DNA from: Tetragonia tetragonoides
Taxonomy: Eukaryota; Streptophyta; Magnoliopsida; Caryophyllales; Aizoaceae
DNA: 64,000 bases
Reading direction: 5' to 3'
Assembly: GCA_038025085.1 (NCBI GenBank)
Contig: CM076139.1
Coordinates: forward strand, 23,515,307-23,579,306
A model generated the notes under the pieces. The model had not been told where the DNA came from, did no database searches, and saw nothing but the letters and a program-made list of their open reading frames with translations. The position numbers and the translations under genes were made by a program. Shown here in pieces: positions 11,005 through 23,889 of this stretch. The first letter of the stretch is position 1; each line of letters starts with the position of its first letter.

Positions 11005-11952
11005 ACTGTTCTGCGAGCCACTCTCTTACTCCAATGGCGCAAAGAAGGACGATTATTATAATAATGACGCGAATCCCATGACAATTTTTGATCTTTTTTC
11101 TAAGAATGGTACGTGGAGTGGACCCGGGAAATGGTTCGAGATATTTGTGTTCCCAACGTCTCAATAATTCTTTGCACCATTTTTGTTAATCTGTTCCTAT
11201 AATTAGTCTAACTAGTTACATTCCCGTGCGATGCAGGTTTAATATAAAAATTATCTTTTATGAACCTCTCGCTTAATTAATATGGTACATAAACTAAAAA
11301 TATTGTATCAATTGTAGAGTAGAATACCAAAATATACAATATCTCGTTTCTTGTTAATCATAATATAAAACTGGTTTCTATAACCAAATCTTTATTATTT
11401 TTATTGCAATATACCCTAATATCTAGTCCAAAAAACCACCACCACTACTATTTGATGCAGTTTACTCCAAATATTCAGTCAAAAGAATCAAAGTCGGAGT
11501 ATTATTTGGATGCAATGAAATTATGTTTAATTAGTTAACAACTATGTATACCCATCATTGGAAGTTAATTTTCATATATCATTTCTACTATATACATATT
11601 ACTGTTAAAGAAAATAATACAAAATTCAAATAGTAACAATGTACACTTTGACTCGAATATAGTGAGCTCTATTTTTAAAGCATGCATGCTTCCGCCAAAA
11701 TGAAATGTATCAATAGAAAAATATATACATTACATTTTATTATTGTTATATGCATGTATCATATAAAAATTTAAGGATGTATTTAATATTAGTGTAGATA
11801 CATGCATTAATGTAGATTCATGCATGCATTAGTGTAGGCATGCATTAGTGTAGATTCATGCATTTTATGTTATGATGACGTGTCAAGCTATGTGAGTATG
11901 CAGCGCTTATGTGGACGCACACGTGTCCATCAAGCAACATGCAACATCCAGG
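11002..11952. other. Gene-free, AT-rich, with a Helitron-like 3' end at 11212
   Basis: On the minus strand the hairpin CCTGCATCGCACGGG (11223-11237) is followed by AATGTAACTAG and then T. This is the hairpin plus CTAG-then-T layout of a Helitron 3' end at 11212, so a minus-strand Helitron remnant would extend to the right; its 5' end was not located. At about 11800-11870 the words GCATTAGTGTAGATTCATGC repeat in tandem. Confidence 0.4.
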
Positions 11953-12427
11953 GGCTACCATCAGCGAATCAATGATGGTAAGCCCCGGTTCTTCTAGTTT
12001 CTTAGTCTTGTTTAGTTTTTCAGACTCGTTGTTTGGAATAAAATCAGTCTCTCCTCCCATGAGAGTTAGTTTGTCCCAATTTTTGGGTATGACTGTCTCT
12101 CCTTTTGTGAGAGTACTGTTTATTTTCTATTTCGTTATTCATATGGCGGTACTTCAGATCATCTTCTTCAAGAGGCTTTCTACGATGTCAGATTTGTACA
12201 TTCAACAAAGTAATGGCGACAGGGCCCTCCGCGAAAAGGTTGTAATATGGAAAACAGCGATTGAAAGGAGACCGTTCGGGCTCGTCGAATCTAGCATGCT
12301 AAATAGCTTTATTACTCGAATGTTATTTGATGTTTTAGAATTGCATCTTGTTTTTTTCGATTTCGTTTGTAGATGCCGTATGGCTTATTATTATGAATGA
12401 ATTTAATTTTCCCCTCAAAAAAAAAAA
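11953..12427 (+). mobile_element. Poly(A) retroposon (SINE or truncated LINE), copy 1
   Basis: The sequence from GGCTACCATCAG to the poly(A) at 12417-12427 matches, inverted, the element at 23190-23695 along most of its length. Shared landmarks include ATGGTAAGCCCC, GAGAGTTAGTTTGTC and TTTCCCCTCAAAA. It ends in poly(A), as a retroposon should. This copy lacks the first 25-30 bases of the other and has no clear target duplication. Confidence 0.65.
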
Positions 12428-14146
12428 GCAACTAATGTTGTGTAAAGATTATGAGACTCATGCTGTGTGCTGATTAGTGATTAGGGGTGACCAAGTGAGC
12501 ATGAGATGTCATGTGGGTACCTGATATTGGAAGTGGTTTTGATTTAGCGGGTTTGGACCTGAAATTACGCCTTTTAATACTAATTTTGGGTCCAAAATTC
12601 GTAATTGGTTGCAACCAATTTCAATTTTGGATACCATTTTTCTGAACTCATACCCAGTGGGTAACTAGTGAGACCAATGTAGGGTACCTCCCGAACTTGA
12701 AAATAGTATTAGAATTGGCCTCAATACTATTGCAGCTACTTCTAGCTTATCTTTCGCTATCACATAGGCTACAATTTCGGTATTTTGATAATCTTTTTCT
12801 CTGATTTCGAAGCAATTGTGTTGTTGCGCAACTGTAAACTCATAGGATTTAAAATATTTGCATTCATTCACCGAGATTATTTTCAATTTTTAAAGGGGGA
12901 ATAGGGCACTTGGTCCTCGAACTAGACTTGCTAATTTCAAGTCAGGGTATCAATTTCGAGGAACTGATCCAAACAATTCTAATACTGAGAATTTTGAGAA
13001 ACTGGTCTAAGCAATTCAAATACCAAATCCCTCAGGTGGGTACTCGTTTGCGTTCACCCATAGTGCTGATTATACAAAAAGAAAAAATTGTGTTGGTAAG
13101 GAGCACCCAAAATTTGGATAAAGAGTGGATCGCAATTTGTGAGTAATAAGAATCGAACCCACATCTCATAGGTGAAATGTGGACGTGGTACCATCATTTC
13201 ACCTCTTTAATTATTCTTGTGTGATGATTTATACATATTCATGTTTATGTTGTTGGTTCGATATTATTATCTTTTATGTGAAGGTTCGATTCTTATAAAT
13301 TGAGATATTGCTTGTTGGGAGTAATTTACCTCTCTGTGGGGTGACCTAATGTGAATAATATTAGTATTGAATTAAAGAGTATAGGGTGAACTTGATGTTT
13401 AAACCAAAAAATAAATGTTCATACATACGTGTTGGTTGGGCTAATGTTTAAAGTTGGCAATTTGGGTTAAAATGAGGCGGTCATGAAGTTAATTTAAGTA
13501 TGTGTTAAAACAAATGAAAATTAATAGAAAATTACTATTTGTTCAAAAACTTTATTAATGAAGTCAAAATCGGTGTGCGCGCATTTGCATGTGTTGTTCT
13601 TGTTGTGTGTGTGTGTGCGCGCGCGCGTGCGCGTGCGTGCATGTGTGCTTGTGCTTGTGCGTGTGTGTGTTTTGAGTCGAGTTTCACTTCAAAATTCTTT
13701 CACTAAGTCTCTGTAATTTTTATGTCCTTCGTGCCTTCTTTAGTGAAAAAAAAAAAGGGAAAAGATGGTGGAATCCTAATATAGTAATAGAATAAGATAG
13801 TCTAATGTGGCCAAATAATAGAATATCATTTTTCTCTAGTGGCAAAGATATCGACAAAATGAAAGGTATAACTTCTCCGTCATCACCTTCACCCATCGAC
13901 CCCTTCCCCACATAAATTGAGCCTCCGTTGTTGGTGAAGGCGTTCGAGTGGAGTGGTGGAGATGGTGGTGTAGCTGAGATCTGAATGTGGTTAGTCGGCG
14001 ATGGTTGAGTTGGCGGTGAGATCTGACGTGATAAAGTTGGTGGTCGACCGATGGTGGTGAATTAACTAGAAGAAGAGGCAAAGTTGGTGGTAGCCTGGTG
14101 GGTGATGGTGGTGGGGATTGTTGGAGTATTTGCTTCAAAGAAAAGA
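12428..14146. other. Gene-free stretch with a (GT)n/(GC)n tract
   Basis: No gene recognised. 13600-13672 is a mixed GT/GC microsatellite. A doubtful hAT-like pair of ends (TAGGGGTGACC near 12479, TATGGGTGAAC inverted near 13062) brackets about 580 bp, with GTGCTGAT nearby on both sides. Spacing is irregular, so I do not annotate it separately. Confidence 0.35.
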
Positions 14147-14600
14147 TGTTGGACAATACTATTATCCCACATTGGTAGCTTACAAGAGGTAAGCTGTGTA
14201 GTTACCCATATATGAGATGACTTCTTAATTTTCCACATTAATTAAGTTTGAATGGAGAAGATTAATTGATTTCCGTTACACAAATCAATAAGTGCTTTTC
14301 GTTACAGAGATCAATTCCCTTGATCTTCTCCGTTGTTTACCTCTAAATTTACTCCATTGTAATTATTGTCTTCTCTATCTCCTCTATATATTGGAGACCT
14401 CCAACTTCACAAAGATACACACACAGAAAATACTATCTCCTTCTCTGATTCGTTTGGCAGTAGTTCAAGTTGTTCTCAAACCACCGCCTCGTGTACACTG
14501 GAGCGCGTTGGTTGTCGTGTATCCTTGGAGGTCGATTGCCGAAATATTCTGAGTGTACTTGTGAGGGAAAATTCGACTTAAGGGCAGTGATTTATCACGC
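14147..14600 (+). repeat. Possible Copia-type LTR fragment
   Basis: Opens TGTTGGACAATAC, continues with CCCACATTGG and a TATATA box near 14389, then a transcript-leader-like CT-rich stretch. This is the usual look of a plant Copia LTR. I could not fix its right end, and no primer site or partner LTR is in the window. Confidence 0.35.
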
Positions 14601-15175
14601 TACGGCTTTCGTTCCATATAAGTTTGTTCTATCATTAGCCTTGTTACTAATAGGGATAATGCTAGGTAAAGAAGGGAAATGTAAGTGGTCGAAGATGAGG
14701 AGGGATAAATGAAAAGACGCCGCGGAAGTTGATTTAGTTAGTAGTTTTGGAGAAGTGGTTCTAAAATGAAGCTATGGGGTGAGTGAATGAGTCATAATGG
14801 GTTAAATTGGTTGAAGGGACTTGAATGAATGAAGTATCAGATATGGAGAAGAGAGAGAAAGAGTCCATGGGGACGAAAAGGGAAACCACGAATTACGGGG
14901 GAAATGGGGAAATTTGTTGTTTGATTGGGTTTATTTTTTTCCTCTTTTCTATATGGGGTTTATTGTTTTCCCTTTTCATTTAATTGTGTCACCTCAGCAA
15001 TTTGTGACGAAAAACTAACGTCGTTTGGGAGCGGACCATTTTTGTTGGAGTCATGCAATCTTCGGATCATTGGTATCAATACTCCATTTTCGTTATTTTT
15101 ATCAAATTTTCCTTAAAACGTTGATTACATGATATTTAAATTACATAAAAATACGAAGATAGTTAAAAAAACACT
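14601..15175. other. Gene-free stretch
   Basis: Nothing recognised; AT-rich flank of the CACTA element, ending with its left target duplication ACT at 15173-15175. Confidence 0.4.
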
Positions 15176-16415
15176 CACTACAAGAAAAATTACATTTGGC
15201 CACAAAGAAAATCGTCGGCCAAGGCCCGTATTTCGTCACCAAGTTTGGGCGGCAAAAATATTTTATCCCCAATTTCGCCGCTATCCTCGTCGTGCATGCT
15301 CTGGGCGACAAATATTACGTTTTTATGGTCATAAAGTGTCCTTTTGGGAGACAAACCTTGTTTCGTGGCCCCAGTTTTGGGCGACGAAATGCAATTTTTC
15401 GTGGCCCATGGTGCCTTTTAAGGGCCGCAATGTTTATTTAGCGTGGTACATGATCCTACATTTGAGCGACGAATTTTTCATTTCATAGCCTAATGTTTTA
15501 TTTTCTTTTTCACGTTTCTATAGATTATCCCGTATACTGTACAAATTATACTCATTTTGTCTCATACTACTAATTACCTATCAAAAACCATTAGAGATTT
15601 ATAATGCCATGACATTCTCATCTTATTACCAATTGTTAAGAGTGTTGGGACATCCCAATTTTAGAGTACCAATTTTATAACTTGGAAACACCTACATGAG
15701 TGTTTGCAAATAGTTACAAAATAAAGTCTCTACCCTAATTTTGTGTGTGCTAAGATTGGACTAATTCCAACCTTCTACAATTGTCGATACTCTATAAATT
15801 TGTTGTCCAAGCGTTTTGGGAGGTGCTCCATTCAACCATATCATTGAGTCATTCATTTGTTATTTAACGAACGAACAAGTTAATTACCGAAACTTATAGC
15901 ACTTAATAATACCTGGCATAATAGATGGCATCAATACAACAACAAACATACTTCTTAAAAACTAGCACTATTTTTTGAATGTTCAAGAGTTTGGTTGTCA
16001 TACCTGGGCTCATGAAGTCTAAGGACCAAAATCAATCTGGCACAGCTTTCCTAGACTTTTGTCTAGTCAAAAATATCAACACATAATTCAACATTTGTCC
16101 AGTACATTATATAGGTGAAGATAAATGAGAGAATGGAAAAGGTTTAAAGAGTAAGAGAGGTGAACTAATGCAAAACTTATTTTGTACAGGGGCAAGGTTT
16201 GTGCACTAATAATGTCATAAATGTATGTAGCAGTAAACTCATACATGTATATAGAAGGTAATTAAACCAATACCAACTTTATTTTCAAGTGAACTAATAA
16301 TACTTGTGCATTTATAAGTAGAAAAAACACACATAGTGAATAGCTCATTGGACAGAACAAATACATCCTACCAGGTGAAAACTTTAAACCTCATGAAAGA
16401 ACATTCAAGTGTCAC

Positions 16416-16420
<5 letters not shown>

Positions 16421-16481
<61 letters not shown>
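16421..16481 (+). repeat. (GA)n microsatellite
   Basis: About 30 uninterrupted GA units inside the CACTA element. Confidence 0.95.
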
Positions 16482-16483
<2 letters not shown>

Positions 16484-17421
16484 TTGCTTTGTGTCACGGT
16501 CCGCCATTGTCTGTAGCGAACATGAGGCGCGCTCTTGTCTCCTAGTGGCAAGAGTGTCAGTCGTGCACAAAGAACATCGATGATGTGTCTGTCGATACGA
16601 GGGGGAGAGGGAAGGACGGAGTTAGTAAGAAGGATTGGATGATGAAGGCAATCAATACAGTGTAACAACAATAAGCATTGACATCAATACATCGATATGG
16701 AGTACTGCTTCCCTCATAAAGAGTGTTATATGGTTTATTCAATCTGACAGGAGTAGACGTCAATGATGCACAACTCGCATACTCAACATTTACCCCCCAG
16801 AAGGTGAAATATCAAGAATGCACAACTCGCATACTCAACCTTCACCTTAACAAAGTAAACATAAGTAAAGAACTAGAAAGCTTAAAGGCATGTCCATGGG
16901 TCAACACGCAGTAAGCACCTTAAAGACATGTTACAAGTACAACGAACGTGAAGGTAAGCATTAAAATATAAGGAGGTGTGGGTGGAACCTAACACTTTGC
17001 TTAGTGTATCCTATTCACATTGACCCAATCTAAAATCCTTTACGGTGTTGTTGAAATCTCTCACAAAAATAGGCTGCCATCTCTGGTGGGAACTTTGCAA
17101 AGATTTAAGGAGACCAAAGCCTATCAATATCAAGTCTATCATCTCTGATGGAAACGGTCACAAACTAACCACAAATAGACTACACAACCAAGTGTCTTTT
17201 TTTTTGAACTTCGGCAATAACCCTACAACAATATTTCAGTCAAAAGCATGCAATAACAGTATAAGTTATAACTACAATTAGAGTTACGGGTTTCATTTTT
17301 CTTTCTAAACAAATAATGGAGGATTTTATTGTGTATTAGAAGATTAAGAGTTTAATAACAACATAAATCCTCATTTTATACATTCTTGAATTTTCAATAC
17401 TGGAAACTTTGAAAATATTAA

Positions 17422-18295
17422 GGCCCCGTTTAGTTCAAAATCTGGTATGGATTTGGAATCAGGAATCAAACCAAGAGTGTTTGAATTTTAAACCTAATAC
17501 CCGATATATGGTGTTTGGTTGAGAAAATTACAATTTACAAAGCTGGTAACTAATTGTTTATTTTCAATTTACTTTAATTATTGAATGCCAAAATGTATCT
17601 TTGATCACTACAATGCCAAAACTATGAAACCCCTTCTGCCCTTAGTCTTCCCCTGTTTTCTCTCTCTTCCCCACTATTTCTTCCTGAGATACTTTTTTTT
17701 CTTCTCTCCTCACCCACTTTGTTGAGTTTTTTCCAACTACAACTCGTATTGCAACAATGGTGTTCTTCAACCTTTGGCGAGCTCCATTACTCTCCAATGC
17801 CACCCCATCTTTCTCTCTTCTGATGTGTGTCCCTCTTGCTCACTTCGATTATGTTTATCGGCAACAAATTAATGTCCAATCATCACAAATTGGCGTTTAC
17901 TAGGCTCGATTATTGTGGTCACGGGCACTAATTGTGGCTGGAAGTTTTGTGGTGGCTATATTGCTTGATATCATGAGCGAAAGTTTCATGGACCTTCAAT
18001 GGCAGGCGTGTGATAGTTCCATGGCTATGGTGTTAGAAAGGTGAGAGGCGTTGTTGGGTACGTGGGGGGGGGGGAGTGATTAGAGATAGGCAAAGGAAAG
18101 AAAAAGAAGAAAAAAAAGGTAAATTTGATACCAGAGGGTCAAATCATAGTCGAGGGAGTGGTATGGTACATCGATACTATGGGGGTATCGCCTATCAGTA
18201 TGAGGTGCGCTATTTTGAAAACTAAACACTCAGAATCGGTTTCCCTACCCCAAATCGATAGACGAACCCTATATTTTGCTGTAACAAACAGGGCC
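17422..18295. mobile_element. Tourist-like (PIF/Harbinger) non-autonomous element
   Basis: The ends GGCCCCGTTTAGTT and, inverted, GGCCCTGTTTGTTA are flanked by TAA on both sides (17419-17421 and 18296-18298), the 3-bp target of PIF/Harbinger elements. 874 bp, no transposase. It lies inside the CACTA element and so is younger than it. Confidence 0.75.
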
Positions 18296-18329
18296 TAATA
18301 GTAGATCCAAACTTATATAATGATGTTGA

Positions 18330-19027
18330 GCTATTCATTTGCGGGCTTGGGTCGCACACGGGCCGTGCCAAGACACAAAAATTTGTCAATTGAAAAGGTC
18401 AGGCTAGCCCGGCTCTTTTTGACGGATCTAGTATTTACGTCTGTGTCCATCATTTACTAACGGGACGGGTTGTTCACGGACCTGACGAGCTTTTATAAAT
18501 TGAATGAAAAAATATATTAAAAAAATCATTTTATTTTGGCTAGCTTACAACTGATGACTGGCTAGAGTACCGAGATGGAGAAGACGACGATCGGTGAGCA
18601 CTCCGAACAGTGGTTTTGAACAACGGAAAAGAGGAGAGAGCAAGAAAGGCAACATTGTCTGTAGGATTTTACTAGGATTTGTCTTGCCTCCAGTAGCTTT
18701 TCTTATTTTTAGGTTGAGCTTTTCTTTTTCTATTTGTTTTAATTTTAAGGTTTTAGTTTGACGCAAGCTGTACACCTGCCTCACAGCTTCAAGCGTATAG
18801 GCAACAAGCTTTTTTGTGTTTTTTTATTTTTTTTGGGAAGTTGTGGTCTAACGGGCCATCCTGTGGGATTTTTTGGTTGTCCATGACCAGCCCGTCAGAT
18901 CAAACAGGGGGGGCTGGACGGGTTTGCCAAATTATTATTTTTTTAAAAATTTGTCCAAGCCCGCCCTAACTAATTCAGGGCCGAATTGGCCGGGCCTAAC
19001 AAGTTGTCCCGTCCGGAAACAGTTCTA
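18330..19027. other. GC-rich hAT-like remnant
   Basis: CCCGTC/GACGGG-rich blocks at both sides, with ends like TTGAGCTATTCAT and, inverted, TAGAACTGTTTCC, echo the island at 4863-5046. No target duplication was found. Probably an old member of the same small family. Confidence 0.3.
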
Positions 19028-19999
19028 CAAAGATAGTAGCGATGTGGAGGACGATCAGGGACAACCAGCAGTTATGGCAAGTAGTAGAGAGCAGTAAAAT
19101 CAATCAAACCTGGCACACAATAAAATCAGTTACAGTAACATAAATATTAGACAAGTGAAACCTTAATCGAATTGTATGAATTACCAATTATTAAGTGAGG
19201 GACTAAGAAAACAAACCCTAGATATGAAATTAAGACCATAAGGGCAGTCGTCGACACATCATGAACAATACAAGTAGCTTTAACAATTTAATTTGAGTGG
19301 AAGGAAGTGACTTATAGTTGTGCTCGTGCCACTAAAGGGAAGGAGATAGTAATTCAATCACAAGGGATGGTCTATAGAGTGAGTGCCCCAAATTTTATAA
19401 AAAACTGACAAAGTGAGTGAACAAACGCTAACCCGATCGACGACAGTAGGAGCTATGGTAGTTTCTAAGTTGTCTCTTCGTCGGTTGAGACGCAGGAGAA
19501 AGCCCGGAACGGTGGAGAACTCGCGAAGTTATCATGGATGGTGTTTCCATGGATGCTAGGAAGAGAGCGATGGAGGAAGGGAAAAATAGAGTGAGTTTGG
19601 ATTAACTGAGGAAAATGGGGTAGGTCATATGTGGGACTGACGAAATGGCGATATCTGGATTTGAGCAGTTTTTAATTTTCCCTCTTCTTTCATTTCCTTC
19701 TGTATACACGCACAGACGTATAGTCCAATTTTCTAATCATAACAATTGCGCCACAGAATTAAGTAAATCGTCTCTCATACGTTTCTCATCTGGCATACAA
19801 ATTTGACTTTTTCGTAACCAACACCCCCACTTGTGCCACGAAAATTTTTCGACTCCCTAAATACATTTTGTGGCACGAATTTCATTTTGCCGCCTCAAAT
19901 TTATGGATTTCGTCGCCCAACATTTGTTTTCTTGTAGTGACTACAATATTACATTAAAACAAAAGCGTTATTTAATTGAAATAGTGCATGATAATTTGT

Positions 20000-20460
20000 A
20001 GGTTTCTTTTAATTGTGGTTTGTGTGGATCTCCCATATATATTCAACCAAGTCTTTTTTTAATGTCTTATGTTTTTCACTATCACGGACGTCCCTTCTGT
20101 TACCCAAATATCTAGTAAAATTCAAACAGTCTGGGGGTGGCTCATCCTCCTCATTGTCGTCATCATTCTCGTCAGGCTCAGTAGGAAGTTATTCAAAATT
20201 GATGTCATGCTCAACTGTTAAAACATCATCAGGGGGTCTTCATTCTCAACAATCTTATTATTGCATTATTATTGAAGCCTTCATAATTAACCATAAATTA
20301 TTTTCATCCCATGTGAGTGTTGACCTTTGAAGTATTGCAAATCGAGCTTGTAGAAGCCCAAAAGCACACTCCACGTCCTTTCTTACCCCTTCTTGTATTT
20401 CAACAAACAATTTTAGCTTACGAGTTTGAGAATTTGGAATTCTTGAAATTGAGGATATTC
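20000..20460 (-). pseudogene. PIF/Harbinger transposase, C-terminal fragment
   Basis: Read on the minus strand, the segment contains RKDVECAFGLLQARFAIL, carrying the third acidic residue region of the Harbinger DDE transposase, and continues into an acidic tail rich in Asp and Glu. It parallels 24780-25170 of the neighbouring Harbinger element but has stops and lacks the first two catalytic acids. It starts about 60 bp beyond the CACTA right end. Confidence 0.65.
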
Positions 20461-20469
20461 AATAATTCC

Positions 20470-21092
20470 TCATTACAAAAAAAGTAAATGATTTTGGGTG
20501 GGAGGAAGATTATTAGGATTCATAATGTAGGAAAATGGGATTTTGAGAGCAATTAATGATTTGTAAAGCAAACAAAGAATTTAGGAGAGAGAAAGGCTAT
20601 CTAAGATTTGTGTAAAAACATAGCAAAAATTGGTCTCATTTTATAGAGGGTGAAAACATATAGCAGTTGGTATTTTTTATATCTTTTCGATTTTTTTAAT
20701 TATAGTCGTTGCAAGTTTGCAACGACTTCTATTTATTTCAACCATCAGCTCGCTGACACGTGTCGCGCCAGCATTCGCTAGTCTGACGCGCTTGTCAGCT
20801 AGCGAATTTTATATTTTTTTTGGCTGAAAAAGGGCTAAAAACGACGTTACTTTGGAAAGCAAAAATAAATTAAAAGAGGCGCGGTCACCCGCGCCTTGCG
20901 TCGCATGATGCAGCCCGGACCCACGATAAATCGGGATCATTCTACCCCTCCAAAACGGGTAGGGCCTATTTTCTCTCTCCAATTTTTCCCCTTTGATTCC
21001 ATTTGGGATAATTGATAGACAAAAATTTTGGTATCATTACACTCTCTCTTCTCCCTTGAACCAATTTCAGATTATTGCTAGTGATGCTCTAA
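20470..21092. other. Gene-free flank between Harbinger sequences
   Basis: On the minus strand an ATG beginning like ORF1 of the neighbouring element (ATGAATCCTAATAAT, near 20510) precedes GC-rich sequence. It suggests that the fragment at 20000-20460 belonged to a deleted Harbinger derivative in reverse orientation. Confidence 0.35.
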
Positions 21093-21689
21093 GGGCATGG
21101 ATATTCATGAACCCTTGCATATTCATAGAGCAAAAGAGAGACTGGTGAACATGAACATGGGGCACTATCCATGTTCATGCCAAGTTTATGATGAGAGAGA
21201 GAGTTGAAATAATGGTGAACATGTGGCAATTTGTTCACCAAATGGGGTCTGAGAGGGAACTCGCTCATGGGGTGGGGTCGAAATAGTACAGGGAAGGACC
21301 ACTCGATTTTAATTTTTTTTGCCTCAAACGCTGCAAAACGCATGCATAAGAGGCAAAGTGCCTCAAACGCTGTGTTTTGCAGCGCTTGAGGCAAAAAACA
21401 TATATTATGCGCGTCAAGCCTGACATGCTCTTCAGGCCGCCTGTCCTGGCGCGTTACGTGTCAGGCCTGGTGTGGTCGGTGTAAAAAAATCAAAAAGTTA
21501 TGAAAAAAATTTACCAACAACTATAATTTTGTGTGCTCCATAAAATTTAAATGAGATCAAATTTGACACATTTGGCACAAATCTGAAAATCATCCATTTT
21601 CTCTCCTAAATTGCTTTTATTCCTCTAACAATTAATATTAGCTCTAAAATTTCCTCGTTTCTTGTACTATGAATTCTAATAATTTTTCA

Positions 21690-22830
21690 TTTGCTTAATA
21701 GGAACCAACAAAATAATTATCCCACCCAACAAAATCCTACACAACATAATGTTTATCCCACTCAATAAAATCCTACCCAACAAAATGTTTATCCCACCCA
21801 CTAAATTTCCGAATTCAATGAAGACTCTGTTTCCATTCCTCGTTTTCAAGATTTTCTCCGAATGCATGGAATTGATCTAGGTGCGATGCCACCCATATCA
21901 TATTTCCAAAACCCAATTCAAAATCGGGCACCTCAATTTTCACAATTTCAAACATCATCCCAAAATGTTTCCCCAACATACCCAATTGTAAGTTTAGGTT
22001 CGTCTTTTCCATCAATGTCAATATTTGATGCCGATAGTGAACATCACAGTGGAGGGGATAAGATATTAGAAGAACTTGGAGAGGGGACCAAAATTCCAGA
22101 AGAAAAAGAAGATGTAGCACCCCTCTAAAACACGCGCGAAGTGGACTCAGAATGAAGATGCAATCCTCATTTCTGCATTTTTCATCTTGAGCAACCGATG
22201 CTATCACAAACACCGGTCAAAAGCACAAAAGCGTTTTTTGCAAGAATTCGTGAACATTATGAGGAAGCTCGAAAAGATAGGTCACGGGAACTTTTGCTTC
22301 AAACTGTTAATATGGTAAGAGGGCGTTGATGAATAATAACAACTGCGGTGATGAAGTTCGCTGGCAATTACAAAGAGACTTCGAGAAGACGGAGAAGTGG
22401 TGAAAATGAGGTTAATGTCATGAAAGTGGTTAAAGATTTTTATTTTAGAAACAATGGGCATGATTTTGGGTTTATGTATGCTTATAACATTATGATAGAT
22501 TATCTTAAGGTAAAAATGTTATTGGAGATGATAGTAGCGACAGTGGCGAGAGAAAGTCGTTGGATGGAGATCACACTCCAAAAACGCCAAGTTCTGCTCC
22601 TCCTATGGGTATAAAAGCAGCTAAGAGAAATAAGGGTAAAGGCAAATGCCAGTGAATCTATAGAAGTTGTATCAACTCTCAGTTATAGTATTCAAAAATT
22701 AGCTCAATTGAGGGTAAGGGATCATATGGATGATGACGAGCAACGAGAGGCTAGAAAGAAGAAAGATGAAGCAAGATCTAACACGTGTAGTGGAGGAGTT
22801 AAAACTTAAGTTATTTGCAAAAATTAGGCA
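21690..22830 (+). pseudogene. Harbinger ORF1 (Myb-like DNA-binding partner)
   Basis: The Asn/Pro/Gln-rich N-terminal region includes MHGIDLGAMPPISYFQ in the open frame from 21862. Broken frames further on resemble the trihelix/Myb-like part of plant Harbinger ORF1 and a C-terminal Lys/Glu coiled region (REARKKKDEA in one frame near 22747). In this family ORF1 helps the transposase reach the nucleus and bind the ends. Several frameshifts and stops; no intact protein. Confidence 0.6.
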
Positions 22831-22866
22831 ATATGTAAAATCGAATAATGTTTTTTTTGTTTTTAT

Positions 22867-22876
22867 TATTATTATT

Positions 22877-22963
<87 letters not shown>

Positions 22964-22982
22964 CTTGTTGTTATTATTATTA
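22867..22982 (+). repeat. (TTG)n microsatellite with TTA ends
   Basis: About 33 TTG units with TTA units at the flanks, inside the Harbinger element. Confidence 0.95.
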
Positions 22983-23189
22983 AGTGAACATGAGTTTTCT
23001 TTTCAGTAATAAGTGCACATGTCATTGACTTGTCTTTTCAATCTAATTTTCCTTTTAGTTATAAGTGCACATGTGTATTCTTTTCAGCATAGATGAGTTG
23101 TCTCAGCAGTGAGTTTCTTATCAAATTTTTGTTTGTTTCCCTATATTTCTCCCCAATGCACTCAGGGATGTAGAGATTTAGCTTTAATT

Positions 23190-23695
23190 TTTTTTTTGAG
23201 GGGAAAAGAAATTTCATTAATTGAAATCCATACGACACTTACAGGAAGGATTGAATTCAACAAGAAATAGATCTAAAACATCAGAATACATTCGAATGAA
23301 AAAGCTATGTAGCACTAGAGATTCAACAATTCCGATCGACTTCCATTTAATCGCTGTTTTTTATATTACAGCCTCTTCGCAGAAGACTCTGCTATATCTT
23401 TGAATGCTCTGATCCGACATTGTAGACCACCTCTTGATAGAATAGATCCGCCAAAGTACCCTATGAACGATAAAACGAAAAACTAACAATGCTCTCAAAA
23501 AGTGAGAGACAACTGAACCCAATGAATGAGACAAACTAACTCTCACAGATGGAGAGACTGATATTATTCGACATACTAAAACTAAAAAACAGAATAAAAC
23601 AAAGAAACGAAAAGAATTGGGGCTTACCATTAGCAAAGAATTTCTAATGGCAGCCTCGAACCAAAAAACGACTAGGGTTTTTTTTGGGAGGAAGG
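23190..23695 (-). mobile_element. Poly(A) retroposon, complete copy with 18-bp target duplication
   Basis: The direct repeat AGAGATTTAGCTTTAATT flanks it exactly (23172-23189 and 23696-23713). On the minus strand it begins CTTCCTCCC then AAAAAAAACCCTAG and ends in poly(A), so it inserted by target-primed reverse transcription. 506 bp without coding capacity: either a SINE or a 5'-truncated LINE tail. Same family as 11953-12427. Confidence 0.85.
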
Positions 23696-23889
23696 AGAGA
23701 TTTAGCTTTAATTATACTATTGGCTTGTCACTTCAACTTTGTTGGTGTTCCTTTAATTATTGCTTGCAATTGTATTTTTCAACTACTAATATTCAACGAA
23801 TCAGAACATTAATCTTTCACATCTTCACCACATCCATCCTTTTCTTTTTTTCTTAAATCCCAAAACCACATCTATACTTCATATGGGAA

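Larger units (their letters stand above)
15176..19939. mobile_element. CACTA (En/Spm-type) element, non-autonomous
   Basis: Starts CACTACAAGAAAAA at 15176 and ends with its inverted match TTTTCTTGTAGTG at 19939. The 3-bp duplication ACT lies on both sides (15173-15175 and 19940-19942). Just inside both ends are many short GGGCGACAAA / TCGTCGCC-like words (15190-15490 and 19800-19930), the subterminal repeats expected for CACTA. No transposase is seen in its 4.76 kb. It carries a Tourist-like element and a (GA)n tract. Confidence 0.9.

Noticed and set aside
12473..13062. hAT-like element with GTGCTGAT near both ends
   Set aside because: The left copy of the 8-bp word is separated from the terminal repeat by seven extra bases and the inner repeats are weak.
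14292..14712. Three overlapping ORFs as a gene
   Set aside because: Different frames are open over the same stretch, no domain is recognised, and the sequence looks like LTR leader.
22699..23025. ORFs of poly-Thr or poly-Val over the TTG repeat
   Set aside because: Pure microsatellite translation on both strands.
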